A stretch of 64,000 bases of DNA from Sipunculus nudus (taxonomy: Eukaryota > Annelida > Sipuncula > Golfingiida > Sipunculidae), in the NCBI GenBank assembly GCA_026874595.1, contig CM049320.1, positions 2,203,501 through 2,267,500 on the forward strand, written 5' to 3'. The position numbers were made by a program, and so were the translations under genes. Positions 1-11,377 of this stretch are shown piece after piece; positions within the stretch are counted from its first letter, which is position 1; every line of letters starts with the position of its first letter. Below the pieces are notes generated by a model, which was not told the origin of the DNA, ran no database searches, and saw only the letters and a program-made list of their open reading frames with translations.

Positions 1-79
1 AGGAGGAGCAGAAATCAGACACAGGAGCCCACCATGATACAACCACGCCACCTGGTGGTAATACTGGTAATTATGGCAG
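1..79 (+). CDS. Partial exon of an unidentified acidic host protein
   Basis: The window opens inside a likely exon. Read from base 3, it is open for 25 codons of a polar, Gly/Thr/Pro-rich, disordered-looking stretch (it starts EEQKSDTGAHH). It ends GGCAG|GTCAGT, an acceptable donor at 80-81. The exon leaves two bases (AG) of a split codon, and the next + strand exon at 1332 supplies exactly the one base needed to continue. That phase agreement is the main support. The 5' part lies outside the window. I do not recognise the protein. The other open frame (from base 1) is also free of stops, so frame choice rests on the join to exon 1332-1467. Confidence 0.5.
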
Positions 80-433
80 GTCAGTACTTGATCATCAATC
101 AGTTTTGGGCTCACTGTATACCATGATAAAAAATGTGTTGATAGCTAAGCATTATTCAGTGAGAGAGACTCTGGAATATGCCGGAGAATATAAAAATTAT
201 GCATCCCAATAGTTTTTATGCATTACAAGCAAGAAAATGAAAAACTTTATTAACTTTAAATAAAAGTGAATACAGTACCTCACATGAGTTTATAATATTA
301 ATTTTTTATGAAAGCTTGTATTTATCCATCCATATGAAACATGTCCTGCATTCCAACCGCTTTTCTAAAAATGCCAGCTGCTGGGACAATTCAGTCCACT
401 TTTATACATGAACACTGTAACAGTATATATATA

Positions 434-608
434 CAGTGAAACTCTGTTTTGTCGAACTTGCTTAAGTAGAATACCCTGCTTAAGTCAAAGTTACAGGCTC
501 AATATTCTGGACAACTCTAGTTAAATTTTAACCAAATAAAACCCGCTTGTGTCGAACCTCGGATGTGTCGAAGTTTTCTGAGGGTCCCTTTGACACGACA
601 AGGTTTCA

Positions 609-611
<3 letters not shown>
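434..611. mobile_element. Pogo/Tigger-like MITE (178 bp)
   Basis: The element begins CAGTGAAACTCTG and ends CAAGGTTTCACTG, an imperfect terminal inverted repeat. A TA dinucleotide flanks each end, as expected for the Tc1/mariner-pogo superfamily. The inside has repeated 'gtcgaac' and 'ttaagt' words and no coding capacity. It sits in a run of TA repeats, a natural TA-rich target. Three other copies or part-copies in this window share the CAGTGAAACCTC/GAGGTTTCACTG ends. Confidence 0.7.
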
Positions 612-705
<94 letters not shown>

Positions 706-707
706 TA
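612..707. repeat. (TA)n microsatellite
   Basis: About 95 bp of nearly pure TA, broken twice by an extra A. It abuts the right end of the MITE at 434-611. Confidence 0.95.
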
Positions 708-1198
708 CAGGGTTATAGCCACGCAGGCCAGCTCCAGTCAGGGGTAGCCGGGACGGGTTTCTGGGGCTGGCTCAAAGCTAATATTTGCAACCCACTGACA
801 GGCACAAAAGATCTTAAAGATCATCAAAACATGAGCTACCAGCTATAAAACTTTGGTTATTTATTACCCCAAACTGCAATAACTTGTACCTCTTAAGTAT
901 TTTAACAAAAATGATCCAATCATCATAAAATAATTATAAAACACAAATAAACTAAAGATAAAACTTACATATTCTGAAACGGAGTGTGTGCACCTAGTAT
1001 AAATACCATATTACTCTTTGCATGTTTTTCCACTGTAAAAAGACTGTTGTAAATAATAATTCTTGCAGAGCTTCATAAATGCTGACTCATCCCTTGTGTG
1101 TGTATGGTATATGGACCCCTCACTGTGACCCTGCACTTCAGCTTGCTTTGCAAATGTCCATAAATTTAGCCGGCACTCAAATTTGTCTAGCTATAACC

Positions 1199-1201
<3 letters not shown>

Positions 1202-1254
<53 letters not shown>
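1202..1254. repeat. (TA)n microsatellite
   Basis: About 53 bp of uninterrupted TA in the intron, some 80 bp upstream of the exon at 1332. Tyr-Ile repeat open frames across it are artefacts. Confidence 0.95.
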
Positions 1255-1256
<2 letters not shown>

Positions 1257-1331
1257 ATCGATAATTTGTTACAGGGTGCATATATATAGAATATTTTATG
1301 TAAGTTTTGATAATATGTCCATATGTTGCAG

Positions 1332-1467
1332 CATTGATGACCAAGCGGTGTATGAAGAAGAAGCCACAGAGGTGGAGCCATCTGGTGTCAGATTCCTGGG
1401 GCTCATCCTGCGTCATCACTTGACGTCTTTATTGAAAGCAGGAGCCTGCTTCACAGAATCAGAACCG
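1332..1467 (+). CDS. Internal exon of the unidentified + strand host protein
   Basis: This 136-bp exon has an acceptor (ATGTTGCAG) at 1331 and a good donor (CCG|GTAGGT) at 1468. Its first base completes a codon split with exon 1-79; 45 full codons follow and it ends in phase 0. The peptide starts with an acidic segment (DDQAVYEEEATEVE) and continues into an amphipathic, probably helical stretch (VRFLGLILRHHLTSLLKAG). Local GC content and lack of stops stand out from the flanks. The alternation of acidic linker and helix would suit a large scaffold or HEAT-like protein, but I cannot name it. The next phase-compatible exon is 38 kb away at 39688. Confidence 0.65.
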
Positions 1468-3225
1468 GTAGGTCTGCTCCAGACTAGACAAGTGAATGTA
1501 CGTTAAAACAACCCTCCTCAGCCGGTGAATTAGTTATATAGTTGCCTCTACTGGGAAAGTATGTGTTCATCCACGTTCATGTTTGTGTGTTTGTGTGTTT
1601 GTGTATTTGTTCATATGATAACTCATGCAGTATTGAAAGGAATCTCTTACAATTTTCAAAGTATTTTGGGAATAGGCAAATAAAGAATCAGATTTTGGTG
1701 TGGATCCAGTTATTGATCTGGTTTCAGGAATGTCATCAAGGAATATTCACAAATGTTCAGTCACTTATGCATAAATGAACCATGGAATATGAGCCAAATA
1801 GGGACCACAATAGGACCCCCCCCCCCTTGCATGACAGAGGCTTGTGTTCTATAGAATGCAGATTTCTACTTTGCCATGAGATGAGAGAAATTATATAACT
1901 CCGCCAACTCATGGCTGCTGGCATACAGACTGGTGTAACAGACAGCTAGGCATCAGTTAGCACCATCTGTCAGTGCCAACTTGTACTTTCATATGAAGTT
2001 TGTTATATTTGGGTCTTTCTCAGGATTCCACAGCAGTTACAGCTGAGGTTGCTCAGTTATCACCTCACTTGATCAAAGCATCATGTACTGATATATCAAT
2101 GGGAGGGAAGAACCAGTTCTTTCAATGACTTGTGAGGTACTAATATGCAAATTTTGGTGATTTCTCCCATTTATTCTACAGGCAGTAAGTATCAGCAACT
2201 GAGGAATTCCTAGAAGTCACCTTCTGCTTGCCTAACTGGGCAAGTGAGTCAAACACAAACCTTTACCTAAGGCCTGGAAAAGGATCTTTGTGTTCTTAAA
2301 TATAATCAATAATATTTATAGGGTAAGTAAAACTTCATGTAGGGCAAGTAAAAGCTAGTTGTTACTTGCCCAACTGGGCAAGTATTTTCAAAGTTAATGT
2401 CAAGCCCGTGCAATTTGTCAGCTCCATTCAGCATAGGTCTGTGCTTGACCAGAGGAAAACATATCCAGTACCATAGCCACTGTTTGTACCTTTAACTTTA
2501 TGAATCATGCTGATTCCAACTAGCACACATAGTTTAGGTTTAATAAATGACAGTTATTCTAATATAAACAGCTTTTTTCAGCCCATTGGTGTTATATCAA
2601 ATAAATTTCCTCTGCTTTTATTCTCATTGTTGCAGAAATCCTACAACACAGTGATAATATACAATAACTAGCTAAAAAGAAAAATATTTTTAATTCAGAA
2701 AGTCTTAAATACTGGCTTGTTATGAATTTATTATGAGGGAATGTATCCCATGGTGAAAATAAAACAGCAGATTTTAGCTGTAGTCGAACAGGTTTATTAG
2801 TACCACTATCCTCCAACAGATGTCACTACTTGCTTATTCTTAAATAACCTGCAGTTAACTTTTAGCAAGCTGATTGTTTTATAATTTGCAATGCATTTTG
2901 GTATTGAGTAGTATAATCCATTGTTTAGACTGTTGATGCCACTTGTACTATTTTTTGCATTTCTTGTCAAGTTTGATGGTCATTTTAAGACTATAAAACA
3001 GTGACTGTGTCATTATATAAAAACTGTACACATAATTCTGTCAAACTGAGGCCACTGTCCCTGTTAGTATGCAAAATTACACAATTTTTAACCATTTCTT
3101 AACAAATCTTTAAACTCTGAAATGTCCCTGATCTCAAATTTGATGATTTCCAGTGTATGTTTTGTCTGTTACTGAATATTTTAGTAATTGCAGGAGTTAT
3201 GAGCTCCAGGTTATCAGGGCATATT
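1468..3225 (+). other. Start of the long + strand intron; no gene seen
   Basis: AT-rich sequence with a C-run at about 1819-1827 and the GGGCAAGT inverted-repeat element at 2227-2383. No open frame here shows splice sites or coding bias that I trust. Confidence 0.5.
2227..2383. repeat. GGGCAAGT inverted-repeat element
   Basis: The word AACTGGGCAAGT begins and ends this stretch. Its 3' end forms the near-perfect palindrome ACTTGCCCAACTGGGCAAGT at 2364-2383. Two more copies of GGGCAAGT or GGTAAGT lie inside. It could be a small foldback element or MITE; I find no second full copy in the window. Confidence 0.4.
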
Positions 3226-5332
3226 GATATGGTGACATGTGTTTTAATGTAATCTACAGGCAGTGTGTGATATGGTGACTGGTGTTTTAATGTAATCTAC
3301 AGGCAGTGTGTGTTATGGTGACTGGTGTTTTAGTGTAATCTGCAGGCAGTGTGTGATATGGTGACTGGTGTTTTAGTGTAATCTGCAGGCAGTGTGTGAT
3401 ATGGTGACTGGTGTTTTAGTGTAATCTGCAGGCAGTGGGTGATATGGTGACTGGTGTTTTATTGTAATCTGCAGGCAGTGGGTGATATGGTGACTGGTGT
3501 TTCAGTGTAAACAGCAGGCAGTGGGTGATATGGTGACTGGTGTTTTAGTGTAATCTGCAGGCAGTGGGTGATATTGTGACTGGTGTTTTAGTGTAATCTG
3601 CAGGCAGTGTGTGATATGGTGACTGGTGTTTTAGTGTAATCTGCAGGCAGTGTGTGATATGGTGACTGGTGTTTTAGTGTAATCTGCAGGCAGTGTGTGA
3701 TATGGTGACTGGTGTTTTAGTGTAATCTGCAGGCAGTGTGTGATATGGTGACTGGTGTTTTAGTGTAATCTGCAGGCAGTGGGTGATATGGTGACTGGTG
3801 TTTTATTGTAATCTGCAGGCAGTGGGTGATATGGTGACTGGTGTTTCAGTGTAATCAGCAGGCAGTGGGTGATATGGTGACTGGTGTTTTAGTGTAATCT
3901 GCAGGCAGTGGGTGATATTGTGACTGGTGTTTTAGTGTAATCTGCAGGCAGTGTGTGATATGGTGACTGGTGTTTTAGTGTAATCTGCAGGCAGTGTGTG
4001 ATATGGTGACTGGTGTTTTAATGTAATCTGCAGGCAGTGTGTGATATGGTGACCGGTGTTTTAATGTAATCTGCAGGCAGTGTCTGATATGGTGACTGGT
4101 GTTTTAATGTAATTTGCAGGCAGTGTGTGATATGGTGACTGGTGTTTTAATGTAATCTGCAGGCAGTGTGTGATATGGTGACTGGTGTTTTAGTGTAATC
4201 TGCAGGCAGTGTGTGATATGGTGACTGGTGTTTTAATGTAATCTGCAGGCAGTGTGTGATATGGTGACTGGTGTTTTAATGTAATCAGCAGGCTGTGTGT
4301 GATATGGTGACTGGTGTTTAAATGTAATCTGCAGGCAGTGTGTGATATGGTGACTGGTGTTTTAGTGTAATCTGCAGGCAGTGTGTGATATGGTGACTGG
4401 TGTTTTAGTGTAATCTGCAGGCAGTGTGTGATATGGTGACTGGTGTTTAAGTGTATTCTGCAGGCTGTGTGTGATATGGTGACTGGTGTTTTAGTGTAAT
4501 CTGCAGGCAGTGTGTGATATGGTGACTGGTGTTTTAGTGTAATCTGCAGGCAGTGTGTGATATGGTGACTGGTGTTTTAGTGTAATCTGCAGGCAGTGGG
4601 TGATATGGTGACTGGTGTTTTATTGTAATCTGCAGGCAGTGGGTGATATGGTGACTGGTGTTTTAGTGTAATCTGCAGGCAGTGGGTGATATTGTGACTG
4701 GTGTTTTAGTGTAATCAGCAGGCAGTGTGTGATATGGTGACAGGTGTTTTAGTGTAATCTGCAGGCAGTGGGTGATATGGTGACTGGTGTTTTATTGTAA
4801 TCTGCAGGCAGTGGGTGATATGGTGACTGGTGTTTCAGTGTAATCTGCAGGCAGTGCGTGATATGGTGACTGGTGTTTTAATGTAATCTGCAGGCAGTGG
4901 GTGATATGGTGACTGGTGTCAATGTAATCTGCAGGCTGTGCGTGATATGGTGACTGGTGTTTTAGTGTAATCTGCAGGCAGTGTGTGATATGGTGACTGG
5001 TGTTTTAATGTAATCTGCAGGCAGTGTGTGATATGGTGACTGGTGTTTTAATGTAATCTGCAGGCAGTGTGTGATATGGTGACTGGTGTTTTAATGTAAT
5101 CAGCAGGCAGTGTGTGATATGGTGACAGGTGTTTTAGTGTAATCTGCAGGCAGTGTGTGATATGGTGACTGGTGTTTTAATGTAATCTGCAGGCTGTGTG
5201 TGATATGGTGACTGGTGTTTTAGTGTAATCAGCAGGCAGTGTGTGATTTGGTGACTGGTGTTTTTGTGTAATCTGGAGGCAGTGTGTGATTTGGTGACTG
5301 GTGTTTTAGTGTAATCTGCAGGCTGTGTGTGT
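3226..5332. repeat. 43-bp minisatellite, about 49 copies
   Basis: The unit is close to 'caggcagtgtgtgatatgg' + 'tgactggtgttttagtg' + 'taatctg' (43 bp; successive 'caggcag' words start at 3257 and 3300). Variant units (TGGGTG for TGTGTG, TTTTATTG, TTTCAGTG, GATATTGTG) recur in blocks. GATATTGTG is seen at 3571, 3915 (344 bp = 8 units later) and 4689 (774 bp = 18 units later), so part of the array grew by copying multi-unit blocks. One unit near 4915 has a short deletion. The array is intronic for the + strand host gene. Confidence 0.97.
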
Positions 5333-5339
5333 CACTAAT

Positions 5340-5381
5340 GTTGATTTACTTCATTGATTTACTTCATTGATTTACTTCAAA
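5340..5381. repeat. 13-bp triplicate (ttgatttacttca)
   Basis: Three head-to-tail copies of a 13-bp word directly follow the 43-bp minisatellite. Confidence 0.8.
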
Positions 5382-5550
5382 ACTTACATTTCCACTTCTT
5401 AGCTTATTGTACTGTATGATTTCTGTGTTTGCTTATTTGATGTTTTGTCTGTTACTAAATACTAATCATGTGACTTGTGTATCTTAACTTCAGGTGATGG
5501 CAAATATTTTATTTATAAACCATGAGTTTAAATGGTATATTTCCCATTTT

Positions 5551-6932
5551 AGCCCTCAGCCTGTATAGGCTGATGGGCCGTTGTTGTCACCCTTGCCATC
5601 CATCTGTCCGTCCATCCATCTTTCCAACATCTTGGCATGAGCAACTTTGACCTTTTGAGTAGGATATCTCAAAAAGAATTAAAGAGTTACTTCATTTCTT
5701 CAGTGCAGTTGTATATTATAATAATCTTGGTTCAGTTCAAAGATATATGACCTTGAACTTTTTTCAATGTGAAACAGCTGTTTGTAGAAAAAATAACTTG
5801 TTACCACTTATCTCCGAAACCACATGATTGATAATTATAAAATATGGTGGGTGCATGGGCCTTGGTAATCTTAACATGTTGCCACAGCTGGTGGCGCCAC
5901 CTATGATATCTTATTTTTTACAAATTTTTATCGCCTGTTGTCTGTTTTTTTTTTCTTGTGAGGGGATATCTCAAAAGAATTAAACATAGCTATGGGGACT
6001 TTTGCTTTAGAGCAGATGTATCTCAACAAAATCTCAGCCATTAGTTCAAAGTTGGATTACATTGACCTATTTTTAAGGTCACATAATCATTTTAGGAGAA
6101 ACAATCATGTGATAAAATTTCTCAGGAGCCACTGGATGGATCATTTTTAATAAACATGCATGGTGTGTTTTTTTGCCATGATGATCTGTAACAGCTGCAC
6201 CAGGCTGGGGTATGCAACCCACAGTATCATAATTTTTACAGATTTTTATTGCCTTTATCAATTTTGGTGTTTTGTGCAAAATATCTATTTAAACATAATT
6301 AAACTTAGGCATTACATTTCTTCAGGATAGATGTTTAGCAAAAAAGTTTCAGTCAAATTTGTAAATGGGTTATTTGTGCCTTAAACTTTTTCTAAAGATT
6401 TCTTGTTTTACAGGAAGAGGGTTTATCATCATACAGTCTATATCACATCTGTTACAAGAATTTTAAAGGTACAACATGTGTCTGTCGTTCAAGTTTACAA
6501 CTTGAACTAGAGATATTTGTACAATATACATTATGTATGAGAACATACTGGCTGATCTTTTGGCTGAGCTAGGGCTTATGTCAGCTTCATGTTTTGAATA
6601 GTAGCACTCCTCATCCTGGACTACAGGGTACAGCCATATTTTTGCAGTTTTGCTGTATTTTTTCACTGTTACTCATTATTATGCTCAGTTTTATGAGACC
6701 CCTTGGTCTTTTCTTTAGAATGACAGTCTACGGCTGTCAGTCTGATACTTAGCAAGGCATAAATGTTGACCATTAGAACTAGAATGGTAAAACTTAATAA
6801 TATATAGACAGGTTCTTGTAAACTCTCCTTTCTCTTACCAAATTAGGTCAACTAAAACCTACATTTATGTACTATAGCCTTTTGTAGTGTATTGTATTCA
6901 GCTGAGCGTCATGGCCCATGGACCACTAGTTT
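5551..6932. mobile_element. Dispersed repeat (family C units with a family A-type end)
   Basis: It starts with a hairpin (GCCCTCAGCCT ... AGGCTGATGGGC, 5552-5578) followed by 'gtccgtccatccatc' and at least two diverged units. Their shared phrases are 'ggatatctcaaaaagaattaa', 'cttcatttcttcagtgcag' and 'gtggcgccacct'. It ends at 6898-6932 with TCAGCTGAGCGTCATGGCCCATGG, a degenerate family A 3' end. The same units occur near 38150-38480, 45785-46320 and, in triplicate, at 54755-55562. No protein is encoded. Confidence 0.55.
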
Positions 6933-7087
6933 ACAGTGTGGGTTCATGTAGTCCCCTGAAACTTCCAAATCACGGCAAATATGTTTGTTTCTCAGCAGTG
7001 GATTGATGTGTTACCCTGAAACTTTGTTCTCTTATTAGTCATTGATAGTTTCATTACTTGAACAGGACTGATGGAGATTTCTTTTTT

Positions 7088-10000
7088 AGCTCAGCTGACT
7101 ATAAGTCATCTGAGCTATAGTCATGGTCCATTGTCCGTCGTCCGTCCGTCTGTCTGTCCGTCCGTCCGTCCGTCCGTCTGTCTGTCTGTCCGTCTGGATG
7201 TCCGTCCGTAAGACTGGCACGTTTCGACACTGTTGGACCTACGAATCTGAATTTCGGCATACAGTTAGATGTCCCCATAATCTCCTACCATGCCAAAAAT
7301 TGGGTCAATAGAACTTCCTTCCTTTGAGATATTAAGGAAAAACCTCAATTTTTTATTAGATACTATTTTCACACTTCAGGACTGCCTAATATCAAAACCA
7401 CTCATCTGGTTTTCTTCATTTTTACCATAAATATTCCTCTATATAGTTCCTATGTACATGCCAGATATTAAGTCAGTATTATATAATTTAAAAAAGTTAT
7501 GGGCCCAAACATAATGGACTTTGTAAAAAAATCAGGAAGATATTTGGTCACTTAAGACCAAAAGTGTTGAAGGTAGGGACTTTTTTCCGGTAATACAACT
7601 TTAATTATTCAAAATTTAATTGTATACCAAAAGTTAGATCAAAATTTGTTAAATTTTTTTAAATATTGGCAAAAATATAAAATTGGTACCTTAAATTTTG
7701 CCCAACTTTGGCCATGGCATGTTTTTTTCCTGTAAGTACTGTGGATTTAATTTTCACACCATGTATACATAAGGATTTAATCTGTTAAAATCTGAAATTT
7801 GAAAATAAAAGCTGCAAAATTAGGCTAGTTATTGAATCTTTTTGGAGGCTCTTGTTGTATTCCCTTACATTGTCAAGCAGTCCACTTTGATGACTGTAGG
7901 TCATTCAGTGCACATCTCTATGCTCCCCAGGCTGTTGACATAATTTTAGATGTCCCCAAAATCTCCTACCATACCGAAAATTGGGTCATTAGGACTTTGT
8001 TCCTTTGAGATATTAAGGAAAAAAAACTGTTTTCCATAAAAAAAGCCATTGTTACACTTCAAGGCTGCCTAATATCAAAACCACTGATCTGTTTTTGATC
8101 GTATTTAGTATTCACATTCTTTTATACATTTTCTATGAACATACCAAAAATTAGGTCAGTATTGGGTATTATTTTGAAGTTATGGGCCAAAACATAATGC
8201 AATTTTTTTTAAAATCAGGAAATATATTTACTCACATGAGAATTGCTGAACCTAGAGACTTTTTTTCAGGAATATAACTTTATTTAATCAAGATTCAATT
8301 GTTTACCCAAAATTAGATCTGAATTTTGCAAATTTTTCAAGTTATTAGCATAAATAAAAAATCAATATCTTAAATTTTGTCCAACTTTGGCACTGTTGAT
8401 TTAATTTTCCCAGCATATATGCATAAGGATTTAATCTTTTAAAATCTGAACTTTCAAAAGAAATTAATTGGAATGAATAGCTTTTATTCATGTTTTCATA
8501 CACCATGTCAAGTGTTGTTTACATCTAGCCCACCTAGTAGTACAGCCTTCACTTGCATTATGTAACCCACCCCAGGCAGCTTACCTTGGCCCAGCTTGGC
8601 CACTACTAGCAGGCTTCCCCTCTGACCTGCACTCACCCCCCCCCCAGCTGGTGCATAAACTAGATGAATGTTATAATTTTTTGGTATTTTATTTTATTCT
8701 TGGACATGCTACATTTTAGATTTTGTATTGAACCACCAGGGTTACAATGATTAAAGTGTACAGTATTGAATTGTGTCCACAAAGTGGTGTATTGCTGTGA
8801 AAGTGTGGATGTTCATGAGATAAGTAATTCCTTACTTCAGAAGAGTAAAAACCTCACCAGGTGTGAAATTGACTATTAATTCCAGTAATTAATTAAAACT
8901 GGGATAGTAATTAGCACAATGATATTGTTTGTCCCTCATTCAACCAACAGTGTGTATACTTTATTTGAAAAGATGTTTTATTTTATCAAATTTACTTTTA
9001 TTTTATTTTGGTGTATAAAATTAAGCATGTCCTGAAAACTCCAATATGCAAAACTTTTTAATAGTGATTCAAGGAATATTCTTGTTGATGCCATGTTGTG
9101 GCATTATTTTCTTTTAAAATCAGTTAAACATTCATGATTTAAAAATAACAAAATATATGTGTATGCATAATATGACCCAATTTTTTTACTCTGTATATAT
9201 AATGATTGCAACTTTTGCAACAATTCTAATATTTTAACTTATATTTTCAGGTTTTTAAATTAAAAATTTATAAACCTGTAAATAAAAAAATGATTCAGAT
9301 AAAAACTTCTTAATGGAAAAAGTGGATCTGCTTAAAAAAATAGGATTATATATAAACTTAAATGCATTATTCTCTTGAAAGTGAAATAAAGGTATTAGTC
9401 CATTCTGTCCTCTTGCCTGTCCATCTGTAAATTTTCGTATGCAACACAGTATCTCAAAACTTTTACTGTTTTTCTTCATGACAGTCTTGTCAGAGTATTA
9501 GTTTGCAATCATATATTTAGAACTTTACTATAACCAAGTAGGAGGGCCCCTTTCCTCTTAGCTTTTCATATTCTTATATAAATGAAAAACATTACAATAG
9601 AATATTTCTACATCCACCTTCGTGCTGCCCTCACTTTTCCCTTCTCCGAACCCCATCCCAAAGTCAGCCTCAGTAAGCAAGAACAAGATGAATCAGATAC
9701 ATTCATACTTTAATATTTTGTATAACTATTCGTCCATAGGTACCTATGTACATGCCAGATATTATGTCAATATTGTGTAATATGTAGACATAGTGGGCAC
9801 ACTTTAGATCCTTCAACAAATAGCCTTATCATCATTCTACTACTGCTTATTACTGCTGTCATTGCATTCATATTTGCTCAAATATATCACAATTTTCAAC
9901 CCCTCCTAAATAAATAAAAAATAAACCACTTTATTTGACTCTATTAATCCATCAGTCAGGTAATTTCATTTATCATTTACTCACATATTACATTACATTC

Positions 10001-10126
10001 CTTTATAATAGCCCAACATGTACATGATATTCATAAGCTTTATCGACTCGATATAGTATCACAGTGGAGAAACATTTATAGTCCAATCATGATCAGCTGA
10101 GCGCCGTGACCCATGGGTCCCTTGTT
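7088..10126 (+). mobile_element. Helentron/HINE-like non-autonomous element, family A (about 3 kb)
   Basis: The 5' end is TTTTT|AGCTCAGCTGACT ATA AGTCATCTGAGCT (7088-7116), a hairpin with one mismatch. A GTCC/GTCT microsatellite follows at 7134-7205. The 3' end (10093-10126) carries TCAGCTGAGC, the inverse of the 5' terminus, then the perfect palindrome GACCCATGGGTC and CCTTGTTTTT. An inverted repeat at the extreme 5' end paired with a subterminal copy just before a 3' hairpin is the asymmetric TIR layout described for Helentrons and HINEs. The inside contains two diverged tandem copies of a roughly 650-bp module (about 7260-7900 and 7940-8480; shared phrases 'gatgtcccc-aaatctcctacca', 'tgagatattaaggaaaaa', 'actgcctaatatcaaaaccact'). 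No transposase is visible. That family assignment is inference from structure. Confidence 0.6.
7134..7205. repeat. (GTCC)n/(GTCT)n microsatellite
   Basis: An impure tetranucleotide run just inside the 5' end of the family A element. Shorter CCGTC/CCATC runs sit at the same place in other copies (about 5600, 37850, 38520, 61090), so it is part of the family's structure. Confidence 0.9.
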
Positions 10127-10261
10127 TTTATCTTATTTTGACTCAGCCCATTAACTGGGCTTTCTGTGATTCTGCGAAGTTTGAGGAAATCTGACAAAAA
10201 AGTGCTTTAAATACTGGATTAGAAGCTGTGAATGTCAGCCCATAATATGATTGGTCACACT

Positions 10262-10299
10262 CAGCAGCTGAGCATTATGACCCATGGGACTCTTGTTTA
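10262..10299. mobile_element. Second family A 3' end
   Basis: CAGCTGAGCATTATGACCCATGGG followed by ACTCTTGTTTA. It lies 136 bp beyond the 3' end of the element at 7088-10126, so the region is either two nested copies or a copy with a duplicated end. Confidence 0.5.
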
Positions 10300-11340
10300 T
10301 TCCATTAGATAGCCTGAACTATTCACTGGTATGAAGGCCTCTTTGTTTAAGAGCTTACCTAGCTAAGATCAAAGTTCATCAGACTATGGAGTTTGTTAAC
10401 CATGACACTGTAGCATACAGCAAGATTGGTTATAAGGAACCATGGTGGAGGGTTTATAGGCTTAGACTACATTTTTAGTTACTTTAAAATGCTGAGGTAT
10501 AGACAGAATGGGTCAGTCTGTGTGGGATTAGTTATTTTTCTCAGTAATTGACAATGCTTTGTCTTGTTTACAGTAAATTTCCATTGGGAATTCTCACAAT
10601 GTGGCTTTTATTAAGTCATTCTAAATCATGGAAGTTACATAATTCCGAGACATTTATACTGGATAGGATTGTGGTTAATAAGAAGAATTTGTTTGTCCCT
10701 GGTGACAATGAAGCTTGAAATATGAGCTCTGTCAATACTGGTTAGGAATTAAAATCAGAAGCCTTGATTTTTTTCTTGTTTCTATCCATACCACAGGTGG
10801 TCACATTGTAGTAACCCATTTAAAGGTTAGAAAAACTTATAAGGACTGTCTGTCCTGTCTGATTACAGAATTTGGCTTCCTCTGCTGGAATGTAACATTA
10901 GCTGGAGCTGTCCTGATGGAGTAACAGTTAATGTGATCAATAGTTCTGAGGCTGGGGATCTGTATACTGACAATGACATTATATAGGGGGCGTTAAAGGA
11001 CTTTCAGGAGGTCAGGCCACTGGCCTCAGGTCCATGCTGTGAATGGAATATTGATGAAGGATTAAATGATTGTGCTGCCGAGAAATCTTTTTACCTGGAT
11101 CAGCTGATTTTCTGTCTTGCTGACCTGTTTTGAAAATTCCTCATCCTCAACATGTCATATATCAAAATAAACATGATACTGGGGCGAGTGACCTGGAGAG
11201 AAAAGAGAAGGCACCTGGGGGATAGGGGAGAGGTACTGCCAGGGTTAGTTCTGGAGGGTAATGTGTGTTGTGTTTATGTGTGTGTGTATGTGTTAGGGCT
11301 GTGAGTCTGATTGTCAGATTTTGCATTGTATAAATACTAT

Positions 11341-11377
<37 letters not shown>

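Larger units (their letters stand above)
80..1331 (+). other. Intron of the + strand host gene
   Basis: This 1252-bp AT-rich intron lies between the donor GTCAGT at 80 and the acceptor ATATGTTGCAG at 1321-1331. It holds a pogo-like MITE and two TA microsatellites (listed separately). I see no coding sequence in it. Confidence 0.45.

Noticed and set aside
3226-5332. CRISPR-like array of 43-bp spaced repeats
   Set aside because: There are no unique spacers: the whole unit repeats. It is a eukaryotic minisatellite. The same holds for the 34-, 31-, 17- and 69-bp arrays.
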